Below, piece by piece: positions 48,660-58,904 of a stretch of DNA of 64,000 bases. Within the stretch, counting starts at the first letter, position 1, and each line of letters opens with the position of its first letter. Made by a program: the position numbers and the translations under genes. This DNA comes from Rhyacophila brunnea (lineage: Eukaryota; Arthropoda; Insecta; Trichoptera; Rhyacophilidae). Location: contig JAGYXB010000557.1 in NCBI GenBank assembly GCA_022495005.1, forward strand, positions 1,054,001 to 1,118,000, written 5' to 3'. Below the pieces are notes generated by a model. That model ran no database searches. It was given only the letters and a program-made list of their open reading frames with translations, and was not told the origin of the DNA.

Positions 48660-50590
48660 CCAAATCTGCAGCTAGCTCCGAGGGTTGGAAGTGGAGGACA
48701 ATCATGCAAGGAGTCGTAGGCCAAGGTCTTGCAGTAGGTGGTGACCACATAAGTTACTAGAATAAGACTATATATTGTTCACGTTCACAAAAGTTCACAA
48801 TGTTATAATTTATTATTGTTCAGAAAGTTAATATTGTTCGCAGAATTATTAGTACACAATTGCACAGTCACACATTAAATGTCAAAGTACATCGAAGTTC
48901 AGAAAACGAGAATAATTAAATTCGAAAATTCACAATTATTTCAAACATGTACACGGGCCGCTACTAATAGACTTTAAGAACCGATGTTTGAATGAAATGA
49001 AAGTTTGAAAAATTTCGGGGCCTCCGTTGAAGAACCACTGTACGAAAACTAATTTCGCGTTCGAAAATGATTAAGTACTGGATAGGTATTTATCTCAAAA
49101 ATTTTTCTCGCGATCACGCTAAGTCCGGTTTAGGTATTTATAATTATTCTCTCGCCCGAAAAACGAGTCCACTTCAGGTATAAACCCGAAGTAGGTATAG
49201 GGGGAGGTGGGTGGCCACGCTCCTGTGCAAACTTGCACAAATATGATATGAGACAGAGCTGAGATGAAATTAAAACTGGATAATGAATTCAAAAATCCTG
49301 GGTTTTTATCTAAAAATGAAAATTTCATCCCCCAGGATCAGCGTTCCACGCATCACAATCTCGCGCAACGGCTTCGCTACAAAAATTGCACTCAATCGCT
49401 CACTACGCGAGACCGCAAAGTCAGAACACTACAAAAACACCTGCACTCGATGCACGCGGTCGGTAGGCACCTGCGGGCCGACACTGCGTCTCATTGCGAG
49501 CCGGCTTTGGGGTACGTCCCCGAACAGTAAGTACGTTTCGTAAAATGTATTGTCATCTACGATTTTACTTAACCACACGAAAATCTCGCGTACGGAGGTG
49601 TATGATACATCACCCCACGTGACGTAAGTCTCGTCATGGCTGAGCGGCGCGAGTCGCAAGCTCGTACCTACAAGTGGGCCTCCCTTGCGCACCGTATACA
49701 GTAGCAATAAAAATTAAATTATTAGACCTCCTAACCTAAGTACATGTATATCTCTTATATCTAATTACCTTATAATTATTGCGTGAAAATTAATTCCTAG
49801 TCCTGAGCCATATATGATTGGATAAATCGCTAACCCTTCTAGTTACGCGAGCTACGGAATAACAGGTCACCGCGATCCAGAGACGATCACGTCATCACAA
49901 ATTTCAATCTGATTGGACGCGCGTAACCCAAGTTATCGTTTATGATTCGTTTGTATGGAAATCTCACGGCCTTCCGCGGTTCGCGCGAAAAGGATGGGGC
50001 CTTACGTGCGAACGAGAAAGCTGCGGCAATACCGGATTGGAGACGCCGCTCTCAGAACAGCCCTCGCGGCTTTATAGAACTGCGAAGAAATCCGCGCTTT
50101 TATTGCGCGGGATTTGCCTACTCCGCGTATGATATTTAATATGGGCGTGATGAGAATTATAAAGTCGGGGATATTAGGTTCCTCGTAAAGAGTTTAGATA
50201 CTATGTTGATGCTTTGTGTGAGGCTATCAAAATACCTATCACTATTGTTGAAATACCTATTACTAACATCTTAATTAATTCAAATTCAGCCATTAGATTG
50301 TATGTCTATCATATTAATTTATGTTAATTGTTATTATTGTTACGTTGTTGTTATCTGCATTCTTACCATTACTCTTCCTGGTCCTTGTGACCGACTTACA
50401 TCTTCCACAGTTCACCCTGAGAAGTGGTGGAACCTGCCAGAGCAAACTGCGGAACTTCTACATTTATAACATATTGCTCTGCTTTGTCGAGGGTCGTAAG
50501 CACATAACAGGTGGCACATTGACTACTAGGATCAGAACGAGCGGCTGGGTGGTACTACTCCTTATGGGAGCACCCCCACAGGGGTCTAGA
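48660..50590. other. Unclassified 1.9-kb block inside the Tigger-type element
   Basis: The transposase reading is lost at both borders. CAGGGG occurs immediately at both (CCCAGGGGAAATG at the left, CCCACAGGGGTCTAG at the right), which may be a 6-bp target duplication. The block is heterogeneous: repeated GTTCAC words at 48775-48900, then CpG-rich parts at 49330-49700 and 49830-50130. Open frames on both strands over 49264-49707 overlap each other and show no domain. It could be a solo LTR of an unfamiliar element, but typical TG...CA termini are not visible at the CAGGGG borders. Confidence 0.45.
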
Positions 50591-51335
50591 AATCAGGTGC
50601 ACGTCAGCAACTGATTCTTCCTTAGATAAAAATAAACCTGTCTCTATATTAAATATTTGGCTAGAGGAATATTCTCCATATTCAATAATTTTGGATAATG
50701 AGGAAATAAATTCTTTTGCAGCATCTTTATCCGCATCAGCCGATTCACCAGTGAATTTAATATAAACCAACCGTTACTTGCTTGAAAATCGTGTTAGAAT
50801 CTTCTTTGAATCTAGCCTTCCAATTTTTGTGCAAACTAAGAGCCTAAACTTGAATAATTGAAATACTCAGAGGGACATCTTTTTGATGTTGGTCATCGAT
50901 CCATGATGACAAAGATTTTTGGAATGTGTCATTTGGAAACAATCTTTCAAGATATATTTCCACAATTATCACAACATATCGTAGACCTGTTTGTATTATA
51001 CAAACGTCCGATTGATGCAAAAGATTCACCGCTATCAGAACGTCTAATAATTTCCATCTTTGTCTCGATCCTGTGAAGTTTATGAGTCCTTGATTTGTTT
51101 TGTTCGTATCAACACTGCAGTTTTTCCGTTTCTCACTCACTAAACCTATCCTATCTAGCTCACAAGCAAAGTGACGGGTGTGAGCAGGATGCAAGTGATG
51201 CAAGAAATGCACTTGCTTGTGAGCGAGCGAGAGGGGAAATCTTTACCCCACAGCGCAACGTTTTAAAAAAACATTTTTTTTTTAATGTGCGAAAAACAAC
51301 GAAGTCAAACGTTCGAAAGTCGAGATCTGCCTGTA

Positions 51336-52780
51336 TGTTTAATAAAGAATATTAGATTCTCAAATCTTGCGAATACAATATTATAACTAAAATTTGGGAG
51401 ATCCTGACACCGGTTATTAAATATCTAATTAATTTTCAACCAAAATTGTAATTTATATTCTCCATTAGTGAGATACTAATTATTTTAGAGCAATTGTATT
51501 ATGGATATTTTTATGATGTTTAATGATCATATCTTATCTCCTCGTTACTCCTAAAGTCATACCCACCGCACACTCAGTATCCGTCGCAAACATCTGTTCT
51601 TGAAGCACAGTATACGGTTGCTCTGAACCTATTATGTATTTAGAAGTCTTCTTCATATTTGGTAAGAAATAAAATAAACAATAAATATATTGAATAACAT
51701 ACTTTATTATTTAAATACAATATTAACTATTAAATGCATCATTATATAAAATTAAACACATTAACAAAAAGATGATCAGTGGTGGAAAAGTACCTTCTGT
51801 TGATTGTTAAAAAGACATAACCGAAGGCATTTTTGCATCAACCGCAACTGCTAGCAGAAACTTCAATCAGTTAATCAGTTGAATATAAATGTAGCACATG
51901 GGTAAAGAGCACCATGAATAAATCAGAAGAAAATTTAAGTATGAAGTAATCACATAAGGATGATAAAAATGACAATGACATGTCAATGTGTGAGTATTTT
52001 TTAGATTATGCAAATCAATCGACAGTGGCTACTAATTTGAGTTTAAAGTCGGACAAGATAACTCATGAAATATGTATGAGTGGCCTGTCGATCACGGCCT
52101 CGTAGAGTGAGAAAACCTGTTAAATTAATTTAGGTGTCACGTCACTTATATCTGAAAACGGTTGTATGAATGAAAATTAGCTGAAATTATCAGGCTTATT
52201 CATGAAAGCTTTCAAACCCAATTGAGATTTCAAGTAAGTTTTTACCAATGCATAATTTGTGTGAATTTTAAAATGTGATTCATGCAAAGTACTCGAGTAA
52301 TATACTTACGTAAATTATGACAAGAAAAAAACACTAAAATATATACAATATTAGATTTTAGAGACAAACATGGAATATAAATCGATAATATTATCTGGTT
52401 GTTACTAAAGAAGTCATATTGAAAGAAAAATATTAATACTGGTATCGGTATTGGAAGAAATGTATCGAAGTGTTGGTCAGAAAGCATTAATATTTATTGT
52501 GAGTATCGGATCGGTGTCAAAACTAATTATCGCTGCAAGAGTTCTTTTTTCGAAAGAAAAGAATAAGTCAAAAAGGATAGATTTTTTAACAACCCTAATT
52601 GTAACCATTTTTGATAAAATAATGAATCATTCTAAAATTACAAAATACCGCTTTATTATTGAGTTTAAAGCATTAAGATTGATTGGATGACAGTTAATCA
52701 AGAAAATTATGTGAAAATGTAAATCCGGAAGCATTCAGAATGAATAAAAGTTACCAACAAAATTATAATGAAATATTTGT
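51336..52780. other. Intergenic, possible small exon at 51534-51656 (minus)
   Basis: A 40-codon minus-strand frame from ATG at 51656 to TAA at 51534 encodes balanced, non-repetitive sequence, including SEQPYTVLQEQMFATDTE, with mixed codon use unlike the AT-driven chance frames around it. I could not find an acceptor, a donor or a family for it. Remaining frames (52242-52487, 52451-52690) are chance. Confidence 0.3.
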
Positions 52781-52785
52781 TTTGT

Positions 52786-52922
52786 ATGCATTAGCATTTT
52801 TTAGAAGCGCCACAAATAATGTCTTCCTATTTACATAACATACATTTAGATGGGACGCATACATACTATACCAAATGTCTATGCTGGCATTTGTAGTACT
52901 TCTAAAAATGCTAATGCGTAAG
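52786..52922. repeat. Short inverted repeat downstream of COMMD8-like gene
   Basis: GCATTAGCATTTTTTAGAAG at 52786 onward is complementary, with few mismatches, to CTTCTAAAAATGCTAATGCG ending near 52920. The match extends inward to ACAAAT/CATTTGT. The ends are about 135 bases apart, so this may be a small MITE. Its position places it in, or just beyond, the 3' untranslated region of the minus-strand COMMD8-like gene. Confidence 0.55.
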
Positions 52923-53132
52923 GGCCTTTTGGCTAATTTAATCTCAATGGAATATTGATGTTGTATCTCAAAACTAAAATCATACAAATAATTGGTAAAA
53001 ATCTGAATGATGAAAATTCCATTTAATGCTTTTCTGCTTTTTATAAATTGGGTTGATGGTATTGGCCAATTTTCCTTTATACAAGTATTTACATACAAGT
53101 TACTTAGTTACGGATATAATAATTATATAAAT

Positions 53133-54160
53133 TTAATGCATACCATTGTCTATTTGTGAAGCTTGACTTTCGTCCAACACTAAAATCAGTCTTTCAAGTT
53201 CCTCTTTGTTCATTTCTAAGCTAATATTTCTATAGGTAGGCACATCTTTTACATAATTTACAGTAACCAAATCCAAACAAAATAAGGGATAACGCAATGT
53301 TGTGGAAGAGCTGGTCCCCATAATCCATTTCACTTTCCAATCGAACGTGTCAATGACTGGTGCGATTTGAGCATTGTGTTGTTTCAAGAGTGCTAAAGCT
53401 ATGTCAAGTTTTCTTGCATTTACACATTCGATAAGAAAGTCCTTTTGATTAGATTCCAGAGAATTCAAAAATGTTTCTTCACTCGAGTTTGTCGAGTATA
53501 CGAGCCTTAGTAAGATTGATTTGATGGTAAGTTTTATGTTTGTCAACGAGTCATCAGAATATTCTGCTTCATTCAAAGACTGTTTTGAAGATATTGTGAT
53601 TTGTTCTGAGATTTCATCTAAAGACGATATCGCAATCTGGAAAAAAAATAAAATTCAACAATTGATTTATCAGAACTTGATATTTTCTTGTTAAAATATA
53701 TTGCCATGATTTTGAATTGCATTTCTCGAACACAATTATTCAATATTTATACTGACACATTAGGAACACTATTAAAATTATCTTTCTACTAATGAATATC
53801 GTTTATTTTTGTAGTTTTGATATTGGTGTTTCACCCGAATTAGCTATTGACTTAAAAAAACATCCAGTAGAATTCAATAAGTATAATTTGTATTATCATT
53901 TGTAAAATAGAATTCTATACTAAGTAAAATGCTGGTTCAATTAATAAATAAACAGTAAGTAAATAAAACCAAGCTAAATACCTTTCAAAGTTCATGATTA
54001 CCCCAGAGATTAAGATAAATAACATTACACATAAAATAATAAAAGCAAGTGATTGGGATTATAGTTTAAATAACTTAAAATAAAGGTTTATATAGGTACT
54101 AATATATTGCAGAATTACCTTTTCAAATAGCTCGAATGGAACATCATTGAGAGCTAGCAT
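53133..54160 (-). CDS. COMMD8: COMM domain-containing protein 8-like, two coding exons
   Basis: COMMD proteins form hetero-oligomers (the Commander/CCC assembly) that act in endosomal cargo recycling and in copper and NF-kB control. Exon 1 (54160 down to 54119) gives MLALNDVPFELFEK and ends at a GTAATT donor. Exon 2 (53636 down to 53133) follows a pyrimidine-rich CCAG acceptor, and the junction is phase 0. The 181-residue total compares with about 183 for vertebrate COMMD8. Residues about 75-95 carry FLIECVNARKLDIALALL, matching the COMMD8-type 'ECV..RK.EI..ALL' helix. The COMM domain fills the C-terminal part, with DTFDWKVKWIMGTSSST, then the conserved SLEMNKEELERLI close to the end. The intron is 53637-54118. 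No transposon lies within the gene, although a DIRS-type element starts about 240 bases upstream. COMMD8 fits best on the DWKVK start and the length. Another COMMD paralogue is less likely. Confidence 0.88.
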
Positions 54161-54404
54161 ATTTGAAAGTATCAGCTATATGCTTTGACTGACAAATAAA
54201 GTATTTTTTTTCATTAGTTTTCTTTTAAAGACACTTGACAGTGACCACACAGTGACCATAGAATGACAGTGACAGTTGCAGCCATTAATCATTATCTATG
54301 GTTGCAGATACAAAAGAAGAGGGTTGCTACTTCCCCAAAGCTAATTTCCACAAAATAATTTTGTGCAAAACTGAATTGTAACTAAAACAACGTCGCCCAT
54401 ATCT
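54161..54404. promoter_or_regulatory. 5' flank of the COMMD8-like gene
   Basis: The roughly 240 bases between the COMMD8-like start codon and the DIRS-type element must contain the leader and core promoter of this minus-strand gene. GTGAC/GACAGTGAC words repeat several times at 54235-54280. No TATA box is clear at a sensible distance. Confidence 0.35.
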
Positions 54405-54500
54405 TAAGGTAATGAAAGGAGTTTTGCCTACCATTAAAACTCTTATTATTCTTGTTGATTCTGAAGTCCCTCGAGATGTTGATCGTATTTTTTGCCTTGT

Positions 54501-55112
54501 GTTCTTCTGTGCTGGCCCTTTTTTACCCCCTTTTCTTCTCGATTATTTATCTCTCTGGTTGCTCATTTTGTTTAGCAGGCTGGCAGGACTGACGGTTCTA
54601 TTGGTGGCGTCAGTGCTGCCAACTGTACTATAATTATAGTATTTGTACTATAATTTTGGTCCGCGTATTATGTACGATATAAAACAGGTATAATACGCCC
54701 AAAATACTATAATTTTCAATATCGGAAAAAATATGTAAAGTACTAAAATTTCCATATTTTCGTTGGATAAATTGGTGCAAAATACTATAATTTCGCAATA
54801 TAAGAAGATTTGGAGACATGAAAAAAAATGTAAAAAAATCCTTTGACTTTGGGTTAAAATGAAATTTCTTGAATTCTTCGGTAAGCAGTTTTGATCGCAA
54901 GAGGTACCAAAATAAAAAGGGGTCTCCGAGTTTCTCAATAATATCTCCGTTATTTTTTTTTCTGAGAAACAAAAAACCTATACAATTTCAACAAATGACA
55001 ACGCGTACTATATATTTTCCCCAAATACTATAATTTTGAAGGCACTGTACTATAATTCCACTTTCAAAATATAGAAACACTGGGTGGCGTCCTTTGTCTC
55101 TGCTTATTTATT
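54501..55112 (+). repeat. DIRS left inverted terminal repeat (split by a MITE)
   Basis: Starting at TTCTTCTGTGCTGGCCC, the sequence runs through TCGATTATTTATCTCTCTGG to CTATTGGTGGCGT, then after the MITE resumes CCTTTGTCTCTGCTTATT. This is the reverse complement of 58770-58897 with scattered differences. Joining the two parts around the MITE reproduces the uninterrupted right repeat. Confidence 0.88.
54611..55082. mobile_element. hAT MITE, 472 bp, perfect 8-bp duplication
   Basis: The ends are CAGTGCTGCCAAC and AGAAACACTG. GGTGGCGT lies on both sides (54603-54610 and 55083-55090). The other DIRS terminal repeat carries the same site once, so the empty site is visible in the window. The interior repeats TACTATAATT many times, including the palindrome ACTATAATTATAGT. 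The overlapping minus-strand frames of 96 and 112 codons are AT-driven and have no transposase motif. Confidence 0.92.
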
Positions 55113-55265
55113 TTGATATGTCTCAAGGAAACCAGGTAGGTGTTCTCTGGACTTCAGAGTCAACAAGAATAATAATAATTTTAATGGTAAGTAGGTAAAA
55201 CTCCTTTCATTATTCGCTATTGACTCTGAAGTCCCTTGAGATATCTGTTTGTTATCACCTGGTAA
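55113..55265. repeat. DIRS internal complementary region
   Basis: This stretch holds an inverted copy (GACTTCAGAGTCAACAAGAA then TAAAACTCCTTTCATTA) and a partial direct copy (TTGACTCTGAAGTCCCTTGA) of the outer left segment at 54410-54490. In DIRS elements this region templates joining of the two ends into a circle. Its two halves are themselves complementary and could fold into a stem. Confidence 0.75.
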
Positions 55266-55340
55266 AGCAAGATCGATCCTGCAAGATAGGATGGATGACA
55301 CCCATGAGAATTAGGTATAATACATTCCTTGCTTTTAGGC

Positions 55341-56332
55341 TCAGTCCACCGGGCTAAACAGAGAGGTCAATATATTTTGTTCCCCCGCTTTAGAAGTCTG
55401 TGTGTCTATCGGTATCTGGTAAAATGTTTTAAAAGTAGCTTCGTGGCGCCAATTACCTCTCTGCAGGATGTCATCTATGTGGTAATTCTCTAACCAATTA
55501 AGGGAGGCGACTGCTGATCGAGTACTGCCTGGTGATTCCTGTACCCCTGCTTCAGTGAGTACTGACTTCACCCAATTTCCGATGACTGCTCGAGTCGCAT
55601 GTTTTGGGGGGCCTCTTGACGATATAAATAATGCCGGAATATTACCACCTTCTTCTCTTCTTTCATTGGAAACGCAGATAAGTTTTCGTAGCCAAAATAC
55701 TGGATCGATGTTTTGGCAACTAGAAGCGTTAAATTTCCATCCAGATTGGCGGTGCCTTGATGTATCTGTCTTGGAACCAAACACTGGCCATAGAATTATA
55801 TGGTCGCCATTATCGACTAGGCCATTATCCGCTACACTGAGTAGGGTAAGGTCATGAACCCGTCTTCCCGATGCGAGTAATAATAATAGAGCTGTTCTAC
55901 GTAAACTTCATATGGGTTGTATAGTAGTGGTGTTGTTTTCTTGAGGTAGTCTACGACTATTCTTGGATCCCAAATCGGTGGTTGTGTAGGTTTAATCTTG
56001 CGGGTAGATATGGCTTTTAACATATGATGCACTACTATGTTACTGCTGATGTCTTTACTGATCATAGGTTTGCAAAAGGTAGCTATGGCTGACTTATGTA
56101 CAAGAATAGTGTAAGAAAGACCTTCCTTATCGTATAAGTGACCCAGGTATCTAGCCACTTCAATCGGCTCGGGGGTGTTATAGCTTATCGTGTTGGCCAT
56201 GCACCATGTCTTCCATTCGTCCCATGCAGGTTTATAGGTCTTCAAAGTGGATGGTCGCCAGCCAGAAGTGAGAAGTGATCTGTCCTCTACCGACCAGCTA
56301 GAAACTAACTCTGCCCACCCGAAATTATCCAT
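55341..56332 (-). pseudogene. DIRS tyrosine recombinase, frameshifted
   Basis: The N-terminal part (56332-55832) includes GWRPSTLKTYKPAWDEWKTW and a helical core-binding domain. After a frameshift at about 55880 the second frame reads ASGRRVHDLTLLS, which contains the first catalytic Arg in its usual DIRS/phage-integrase setting. Near the C-terminus SPGSTRSAVAS carries the second Arg, but the position three residues before it is Gly where family members have His. The final GNWRHEATFKTFY supplies the nucleophile-type Tyr. In DIRS elements this enzyme integrates the circular DNA without a target duplication. Frame breaks, and possibly the lost His, make this copy inactive. Confidence 0.85.
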
Positions 56333-58270
56333 AACTGGAGTGATAGGTCCCGGACTTGTGGAGGTTGATGGTTTGTCACCATGTCCACTAAAAATGACTC
56401 TAAGTGCGGGATCGGGTAGGGGGGGGTTCCAGTGATCTCTGCTATAGATCTGCGCTCCAAAAACACTTCTTCCACCATGGGTCCACTAGTAAATATTGCC
56501 TGTATACCTGATATGTGGTACTCGTCTAACTGCGCTCCCCAGCCTGAATCGGCTGCGTCTGTGGTGACGAAGTGATTGTAGGTTGCCCTGTGAATCTTTT
56601 CTGAGGAGCCCACCGCTCGAATCCACCAAATGATGTCCTCTCGAGCTTGTGGTGAAATCGATGTTATTCGGTGAGGGTGGCTCCTTGATAATTGAGCGCT
56701 CGTACGTTGTAGACGTCGGCAATGCAACCTCCCCTGTGGAGTGACGAAAGTTGCAAAGTTGAGTCGCCCGAGGAGGCGTTGGGCCTGCCTGAGCGACCAA
56801 CTGCCTTTTTGGATCTGCAATTGCAGGTGGTGACGAAGTGATGTGCACTTCTCTGTCGATAGATATTTCCGATTGAGTACCCCACGTGATACCCAAGAGC
56901 TCCCGCCGTTGGTTTGGAATTAGACAAGATTTTTTCTTGTTGATTATGAAATCTATCATATAAGTCAGTTGCGACCGAAGTATCTCTCTGGACTGATTTG
57001 CCATCAGAAAGTCGTCTAAGTAAGTGACGATTCTCATACCTTTTCCCCGGAGGTGTTCGGCCACCCAATTTGTTAATGAGGCAAACAGTCTTGGTGCTGC
57101 CGACAGTCCGAACGGCTGGCATGTGAATTGAAGGAGTTCTCCTTGGTAAACTAGCCGAAGGAATCGGCGATGTTGTATAGCTATAGATACTAGGTACGCT
57201 TGACTTAGGTCTATTTTTACTAACCAGTCTTCCCTTTGCAGGAATGTTGGGGCCTTGAAATGGTGGAACAGTTTGAACGGCTTTGGTTGTAGGAAACCGT
57301 TTAGGCGTTTTAGGTTGAAGACGGGATGTTGACTGCCGTCTTGCTTCCTTACTAGAAACAGGGTTGAGAGGACGCTCGGAGATGGCTCTGCCGATTCCAA
57401 TACTCCAGATTTCTTCAGTTCCGCGATTTGTGAAGTGATCTCCGGCGATTGTCGCGTTTGGAAATCCTTCTGGAATTGTACGGAAGGCATTATTAGAGGG
57501 GGTTTCTTTATAAACGGAATACGGGTTCCCGTTATTATTTTTAATAATGGTGGTGGTGCACCCTTGGCCTGCCAGATTTCCTGGAAATGCTGGAGGCGTC
57601 CCCCTGTGAACGTGGTGAATGAGACCCGGTCACCTGCGTCTAGGGTAAGTGCCCCTCGCACCACCTCGGTTACCTTTGGGAAAACCTCGGTTGGATGGGC
57701 GTGGGCCTTTCGGCAAGCCACCCCTAACCTGGTCTGATATCCTCCTCGTGTATCCCTGCCTCCGAAAGGTGTCCTTGTGTCACCTGACGAAGTGCTAGGT
57801 TGACTCTCCCTGCCCTGGTCAACCACATTGGTGGTCTGATCGAAGACCTTCTCACGACCCCCACCTCTTTCTAAGAAAACCGCCAGTTTATCTTTGTTGA
57901 AGATATTTTCGGCGCTAGGCGGGATTTTGTTAAGAGCCTCTCGCGTAAAGGTGTCTTGTATTACCGAGATGATTTTCTGCCGCCTCGTCTGAACCAACTT
58001 TTCCCGTTTTCCACAAAAGATTCGGGTGACGTCCTCACACACTTTGTTGAGTGCTGACGATTTTCCGAACTCCTTTACGAACGTCTCAAAAAGAGCCGTA
58101 CCAATGGTGTGGTCGCTGACAGAGTCAACCACTCGCTGTAACGCGTCCCGAATGCACTCCTTTCCTAGGCCGGCGATCGTACGCTCCATTATATGTATGG
58201 TTTGCGATGAACGATCGTAGGTGCGTAACTCATCATCGAGTCCCAATTCAACGAAGGACGGGGCCGCCAA
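56305..58270 (-). pseudogene. DIRS Gag-like/reverse transcriptase/RNase H region
   Basis: A 594-codon frame (58270-56486) begins with about 250 residues of Gag-like, largely helical sequence. It continues into a reverse transcriptase with LVKIDLSQAY near residue 350, CQPFGLSAAPRLF near residue 385 and the catalytic TYLDDFL near residue 416. A frameshift around 56830 moves the RNase H part into the 56820-56305 frame, where FVTTDAADSGWGAQL shows the first catalytic Asp. The rest of RNase H is shortened, and the tyrosine recombinase frame overlaps its end. There is no aspartic protease or DDE integrase, as expected for DIRS elements. Confidence 0.88.
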
Positions 58271-58530
58271 ATACTATTTTTGGGTTTCAGCATAGCGAAC
58301 CCCCGCTCAATTATCTGTGTCGAAAAGTTGGAGTCTGGTAAGTTCCGCTACCCGAGTTTTGTCTGGCGTCGGAAAAGCAGGCTCCTGTACTACGACACTA
58401 AATACAGGCAACGGAATCCTGTTGGGTTTTTTCGCTGTTCGGGCCTTGCGGGCGGCCGTAAAAAACTTACCGGAGAGTCGATGTTTACCGTCGGCCTCTG
58501 CGGAGTAGGTACCACTGCAGGCAGACCCTG

Positions 58531-58690
58531 TTAGATCAAGATTGAAAAAATCTGCGATACCTTATTATCCATTGACATTACTGACGCTTTCAGCTCACCC
58601 ACTGGATCCTCCATCAGTAATTCTGACTCATTCGAGTCGGTCTCCATCGCCAGTCCCTCCGCGACGTTGCTGTCTTCTTTACGCTTCATG
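58531..58690 (-). pseudogene. DIRS first ORF (Gag) start fragment
   Basis: On the minus strand an ATG at about 58687 opens MKRKEDSNVAEGLAMETDSN, an acidic N-terminus followed by a stop at 58531. Beyond the stop the same frame continues with Pro-rich sequence, then shifts frame into the Gag-like part of the long ORF at 58270. This is probably the original start of the Gag protein. Confidence 0.6.
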
Positions 58691-58769
58691 TTAATGCACA
58701 ATTTCACTGTACTCTCGTAAGACTCAAATTTTTCCGCTTGCGAACAAAGGAAAAACAATCAACTTATGA

Positions 58770-58897
58770 ATAAGCAGAGACAAGGGACGCCACCAATAGA
58801 AGCGTCAGTCTTTCCAGCCTGTTAAAGAAGATGAGCAACCAGAGAGATAAATAATCGAGAAGAAAAGGGAGTAAAAAGGGGCCAGCACAGAAGAACT
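58770..58897 (-). repeat. DIRS right inverted terminal repeat
   Basis: AATAAGCAGAGACAAGGGAC through GGGGCCAGCACAGAAGAA is the reverse complement of the left terminal repeat. It carries the GGTGGCGTC site uninterrupted. The outermost segment found on the left (54410-54500) is missing here, so this end is either naturally shorter or truncated. Confidence 0.85.
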
Positions 58898-58904
58898 TAA
58901 TAAT

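Larger units (their letters stand above)
46655..51333 (-). mobile_element. Tigger/pogo-type DNA transposon, broken and interrupted
   Basis: The left end reads CAGGAGGACCTCGACTTTCG and the complement of the right end reads CAGGCAGATCTCGACTTTCG. TA stands outside both, as expected for Tc1/mariner/pogo elements. The transposase remnants are on the minus strand in the correct order. The helix-turn-helix region (50960-51150) is first, with KMEIIRRSDSGESFASIG. Next comes a DDE-entry part (50555-50770) with SADADKDAAKEF and IFNIETGLF. Last are 48380-48650 with PGHKPSKNRLTLLL and YQPENPRALKGK, then SNKKA. Frameshifts and stops occur throughout. A 1.5-kb TIR element (46781-48326) and a block of unknown type (about 48660-50590) interrupt it. 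Confidence 0.85.
54405..58900 (-). mobile_element. DIRS-type tyrosine-recombinase retrotransposon, decayed
   Basis: The element has the DIRS layout. Terminal repeats are inverted: left 54501-54610 continued at 55091-55112, right 58770-58897. An internal complementary region (about 55100-55265) contains both inverted and direct copies of the left outer segment 54410-54490. Genes run on the minus strand: Gag-like, reverse transcriptase, RNase H fragment, tyrosine recombinase. Several frameshifts, a stop in the first ORF and an apparent RNase H deletion show that it is inactive. The left terminal repeat is split by a 472-bp hAT MITE. The right end stops abruptly against a LINE. Confidence 0.88.

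Noticed and set aside
52763..53098. 111-codon minus-strand frame downstream of the COMMD8-like stop
   Set aside because: It lies in the presumptive 3' untranslated region, overlaps the inverted repeat and has AT-driven composition without a domain.
54634..54972. Minus-strand frames of 112 and 96 codons
   Set aside because: They lie entirely inside the hAT MITE, overlap in two frames and encode Phe/Leu/Ile-rich sequence produced by the TACTATAATT repeats.
57435..58534. Plus-strand frames of 100, 64, 84 and 63 codons
   Set aside because: Shadows of the DIRS Gag/RT region, which is coded on the minus strand with recognisable motifs.
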